7,785 nucleotides of DNA, taken from JAICLK01 sp035478715 (GTDB lineage Bacteria > Patescibacteriota > Saccharimonadia > Saccharimonadales > UBA4665). Position numbers and translations under genes: made by a program. The DNA is taken from the NCBI GenBank assembly GCA_035478715.1, contig DATIJK010000013.1, forward strand, positions 1-7,785, given 5' to 3'. Under the pieces are notes generated by a model that saw only the letters and a program-made list of their open reading frames with translations, did not search any database and was not told the origin of the DNA. Shown in pieces: positions 5,535 to 7,785 of the stretch (positions within the stretch are counted from its first letter, which is position 1; every line of letters starts with the position of its first letter).

Positions 5535-6266
5535 TTAAGCTTCGAGCATCAATTTCAAAAATTTCGGATAAACGTAACCTACCTGATTTCCAGTTGGCAA
5601 CGTAATTAATCTCTCACCTTGTACCAATTCTTCAGGGTCATTGGCGCCCCAATCACCTAATCCACCGCTCCAATGAGGCGCGAGATCTGTCTGACATGCA
5701 ACCACCGTGCCTTCACCGTGCGTAATCACCGTAACGAGCGGTATTTCTTCACCCAAAGCAACATTGCTTGTTCCGCCGATGTATTTTAATGGTGACATTG
5801 CAATGAGCACCCTAGCAAGTTTTTTAGGTTTGGCGGCATTGTACCCGCAAATAACTACGGGCTCAAAACCTGTCAGCCCCGCATCTGGCGGTGTATGCTC
5901 TGTCGGTCGTACCACTAACGTCCTTTGAACGCGGTCATCACCAGATTGCAACTCAACAGGCAAAATATCACCGACCGGGTGACCCGAATAATTGTTTCCC
6001 ATTCCATTGAAACTTTCCCAGCCACCAATCATCAACAGCTTACCGCCAGCCGCAATAAATTTACCAATTTCACGACCTTGCTCAAATGAAATCATTCGTG
6101 CCGGATAATCACTTAATATTAGTGTCGATACATCATTGGTAATTCCCGGGAACGGGGATTCCGGCGCTACATGCTGAGCCTCAAACCCTAAATATTCGAG
6201 TGACCCAAGTATGTATAATTTTGCTTTTTCATCGTCACCGCAATATAAAACATTCATAGTAAACAT
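5535..6266 (-). CDS. Class I glutamine-amidotransferase-like protein (PF07090-type), no nucleophile Cys
   Basis: The 243-aa protein fits the 'putative glutamine amidotransferase' family (PF07090-like). It starts NVLYCGDDEKAKLYILGSLEYLG (5-27), then STLILSDYPARMISF (47-61), the elbow LLMIGGWESFNGMGNNYSG (77-95), ILPVELQSGDDRV (101-113) and a C-terminal CQTDLAPHWSGGLGDWG (191-207). In active class I amidotransferases a Cys sits in the Gly-x-Cys-x-Gly elbow. Here the matching place reads GGWESF, so glutaminase activity is unlikely by that mechanism. Such proteins are mostly uncharacterised and share the fold of ThuA and beta-galactosidase trimerisation domains. It may start at M1 (6266) or M4 (6257); neither has a strong ribosome-binding site. 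It follows the deaminase gene by 27 bases and precedes thyA, so it is probably in the same operon. Its link to dTMP metabolism is positional only. Confidence 0.82.
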   Translation of the reverse strand: MFTMNVLYCGDDEKAKLYILGSLEYLGFEAQHVAPESPFPGITNDVSTLILSDYPARMISFEQGREIGKFIAAGGKLLMIGGWESFNGMGNNYSGHPVGDILPVELQSGDDRVQRTLVVRPTEHTPPDAGLTGFEPVVICGYNAAKPKKLARVLIAMSPLKYIGGTSNVALGEEIPLVTVITHGEGTVVACQTDLAPHWSGGLGDWGANDPEELVQGERLITLPTGNQVGYVYPKFLKLMLEA

Positions 6267-6293
6267 CCATCGTTACATCAATATAGTAACAAT

Positions 6294-7292
6294 TCACGCG
6301 TCGATTACGATACGGCGGACTTTTTTACCGGCTTTTTCAAGCATATGAATCGCATATCCATCGGAGTGGTCTTTCGAATATACGAATTCCGCTATATCGG
6401 TTTGCGTAAACATCCGAGCGCAGTGCGGGCAAGGGAGCAGATTGATAAACAATGTCGTACCATTTAAATCTATCCGGTTTTTTTGCGTTTCCAGCACCAT
6501 CATTACCTCAGCATGAATCGTGTCGTAATAATTGAGGTCGTTGACCGGAGAAAAATGTTTTTCGCGCTCGGCACCATATAGCAAAGCATACGTTTGAAAT
6601 GGCACAACTTTATTGATGGAGTGGGCTAAAAATATATATTTGTCAGACTTACCAATACGCTTACCCAAAGTTGCACCGGTTTGATGGCTGTGATCAAAAG
6701 AAAGTTTTGCGGCTTGCCCGGCCATCTGCAGCATTTGTAATTCCGTCTGGGGCCCAGTCGGATCTTTTGGCCACACTGATTTAGTTAATTCCTTGTTTAT
6801 TGATTGTTCATATTCGAGAGCTTCGGCTTCATCTAAAAAGGGCGAAACATAACTATATTCAAGTTTATTATTAACGATGCAATAATATTCTTCGCGCGTG
6901 TGGAATGACCGCTCCCATGATCCGTTAACCAGCAGCACTTTTTGAAATTTGACTTTTTCAAGTATGTATTTTGCTTCACGCTGGAAATAATGCAGCGTAT
7001 AGATTTTGTGACGGGACGGCGATTCGTTTACTTTATTGATTAGCTCCTGTAACTCCTGTGAATGTTTAAGCGTTTTGAATTGCGGCTGGCCGTCGAATCC
7101 ATCAATATATGGTTCTTTCGCGATTCCGATCACCAGATTAGCAGTAGGAACGGTATCTTTTACCAATTGAGCAATACGCTTAGGCGTCATTTCGCGCGGC
7201 GCCATAACGAATACGGCATGCAACACTTTCAATGGTTTTTTGCTTGCAAAGGCCAGCTCAGACCAGTCGAATGTGAAATCAATCGTCTGCAT
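6294..7292 (-). CDS. Zinc deaminase (dCMP/cytidine deaminase-like) with an unknown N-terminal domain
   Basis: The C-terminal part (about residues 185-332) is a zinc-dependent CDA-superfamily deaminase. The HAE motif at 260-262 (H260 zinc ligand, E262 proton shuttle) is followed 24 residues later by PCPHC at 287-291 (C288 and C291 zinc ligands). Spacing and the segment LFINLLPCPHCARMF resemble dCMP deaminases, which make dUMP, the ThyA substrate; thyA lies two genes downstream. RibD-like or tRNA-type deaminases are alternatives. The first ~165 residues are unlike that domain and look alpha/beta, with predicted strands HAVFVMAP (25-32), NLVIGIAKE (52-60), KIYTLHYF (96-103) and KVLLVNGSW (118-126), a pattern compatible with a Rossmann-like domain but without a motif I recognise. 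At 332 aa it is about twice a normal dCMP deaminase. Its ATG lies inside the end of the HIT gene (14-base overlap) without a clear Shine-Dalgarno, suggesting translational coupling. Confidence 0.85.
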   Translation of the reverse strand: MQTIDFTFDWSELAFASKKPLKVLHAVFVMAPREMTPKRIAQLVKDTVPTANLVIGIAKEPYIDGFDGQPQFKTLKHSQELQELINKVNESPSRHKIYTLHYFQREAKYILEKVKFQKVLLVNGSWERSFHTREEYYCIVNNKLEYSYVSPFLDEAEALEYEQSINKELTKSVWPKDPTGPQTELQMLQMAGQAAKLSFDHSHQTGATLGKRIGKSDKYIFLAHSINKVVPFQTYALLYGAEREKHFSPVNDLNYYDTIHAEVMMVLETQKNRIDLNGTTLFINLLPCPHCARMFTQTDIAEFVYSKDHSDGYAIHMLEKAGKKVRRIVIDA

Positions 7293-7785
7293 ATTTCTTA
7301 TCGAATCGTTTGCTTAATTTCTCGATTTCGTCATGTTTGGCTTTGAACTTTTCGGCGTTTTCCAGCGGGGTGTACTGCAATTCGCGCGGATGCCAGGTGT
7401 TTAGGTCGGGCGCGTCAAAGGGAATGCACTGAAAATGCAAATGTTCCACAGTACTTTGTGCTAAATTGCCGTCCTTCTGAATAATTTGCATACCTTTGAT
7501 CCCGTAAATCTCGCGGATCATCTTTTTGGCGATGTACATCATCTTGCGCATAGTTTCCCATTCTTCGGGAGACAACTCTTTGACCGACTTGATATGGCGG
7601 CGGGGAATTATCATCAGACAGCCATCGATATATGCGTATAAATGAACTGTCATTACAACACCATTTTCTTCGAAAAATATATATTTTTGGCGCATGTCGC
7701 AGAAGACGCATTTGCCGACTGTTTTCCAGATATCGCCATAGTAACCGCCAGTACGTGCGTTTTTGTAATACTCCTGCTTGTTTTT
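7279..7785 (-). CDS. HIT-family nucleotide hydrolase/transferase (5' end outside the window)
   Basis: HIT proteins act on nucleotide phosphoester or phosphoanhydride bonds. The visible 168 residues include CVFC (residues 26-29), IDGCLMIIPRRHIKSVKELS (about 53-72) and the catalytic segment STVEHLHFQCIP (111-122), an H-x-H-x-Q form as in GalT and Ap4A phosphorylases rather than the H-x-H-x-H of most HINT and Fhit hydrolases. The first Met in the frame is at 7695, but 30 further codons up to the window edge are open and protein-like (GYYGDIWKTVGKCVFCD); they include the CxxC that HIT domains usually carry at their start. The real start is therefore beyond 7785. It ends with TGA at 7279, overlapping the deaminase start by 14 bases. 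A role in nucleotide processing fits the neighbours, but the substrate cannot be read. Confidence 0.88.
   Translation of the reverse strand, partial: KNKQEYYKNARTGGYYGDIWKTVGKCVFCDMRQKYIFFEENGVVMTVHLYAYIDGCLMIIPRRHIKSVKELSPEEWETMRKMMYIAKKMIREIYGIKGMQIIQKDGNLAQSTVEHLHFQCIPFDAPDLNTWHPRELQYTPLENAEKFKAKHDEIEKLSKRFDKKYADD

Noticed and set aside
7279..7695. Complete 138-aa HIT protein starting at the ATG at 7695
   Set aside because: The frame stays open for 30 more codons to the window edge and includes the CxxC normally found at the start of HIT domains, so the gene is partial.
1..7785. Alternative genetic code (UGA read as Gly) as in SR1/Gracilibacteria
   Set aside because: Several well-defined genes end at TGA at the expected length, and no family alignment needs read-through.
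1..7785. CRISPR array, insertion sequence, prophage or tRNA/rRNA genes
   Set aside because: No regularly spaced repeats, transposase, terminal inverted repeats, phage structural genes or cloverleaf sequence were seen on either strand.

Overview
The window reads as a compact bacterial chromosome segment, most likely from Candidatus Saccharibacteria (TM7) or a close relative in the Patescibacteria/CPR. This is an inference from tightly packed or overlapping genes, a ribosomal protein L1 with a long charged N-terminal extension, several orphan proteins, a mix of Shine-Dalgarno-led and apparently leaderless genes, and enzymes of dTMP metabolism. TGA works as a normal stop (several genes end with it), which argues against the UGA=Gly groups (SR1, Gracilibacteria). 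No 16S rRNA or other decisive marker is present. I see no tRNA, rRNA, mobile element or CRISPR array, and no gene-free stretch longer than 300 bases.

Layout. The window opens with the last 21 codons of an unidentified + strand gene (1-66), then a 123-residue orphan (116-487). Next is rplA (609-1574) with its own promoter and a leader hairpin that resembles the L1 binding site of 23S rRNA. Convergent to rplA is a 275-residue orphan on the - strand (1606-2433). It shares a divergent intergenic region with a + strand P-loop kinase of the deoxynucleoside monophosphate kinase type (2554-3315). A good promoter then drives an unreported 37-residue acidic small ORF (3373-3486), which overlaps the start of a GT4 glycosyltransferase (3455-4669).

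The right half is a - strand gene series, read from high to low coordinates: a HIT-family protein whose start lies outside the window (7279-7785), a two-part protein with a C-terminal zinc cytidine/dCMP-type deaminase domain (6294-7292), a class I glutamine-amidotransferase-like protein without the nucleophilic cysteine (5535-6266), and thymidylate synthase thyA (4644-5462). The end of thyA overlaps the end of the glycosyltransferase gene tail to tail by 26 bp.

Functional reading (inference): the deaminase could supply dUMP from dCMP, ThyA methylates dUMP to dTMP, and the dNMP-kinase-like protein could phosphorylate dTMP or another dNMP. That makes a local pyrimidine deoxynucleotide module, with the HIT protein as a possible nucleotide-processing accessory. 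The most notable items are the deaminase with an unrecognised N-terminal alpha/beta domain, the L1 autoregulatory leader, the 37-aa small ORF, and the Cys-less amidotransferase-like protein in the dTMP operon.
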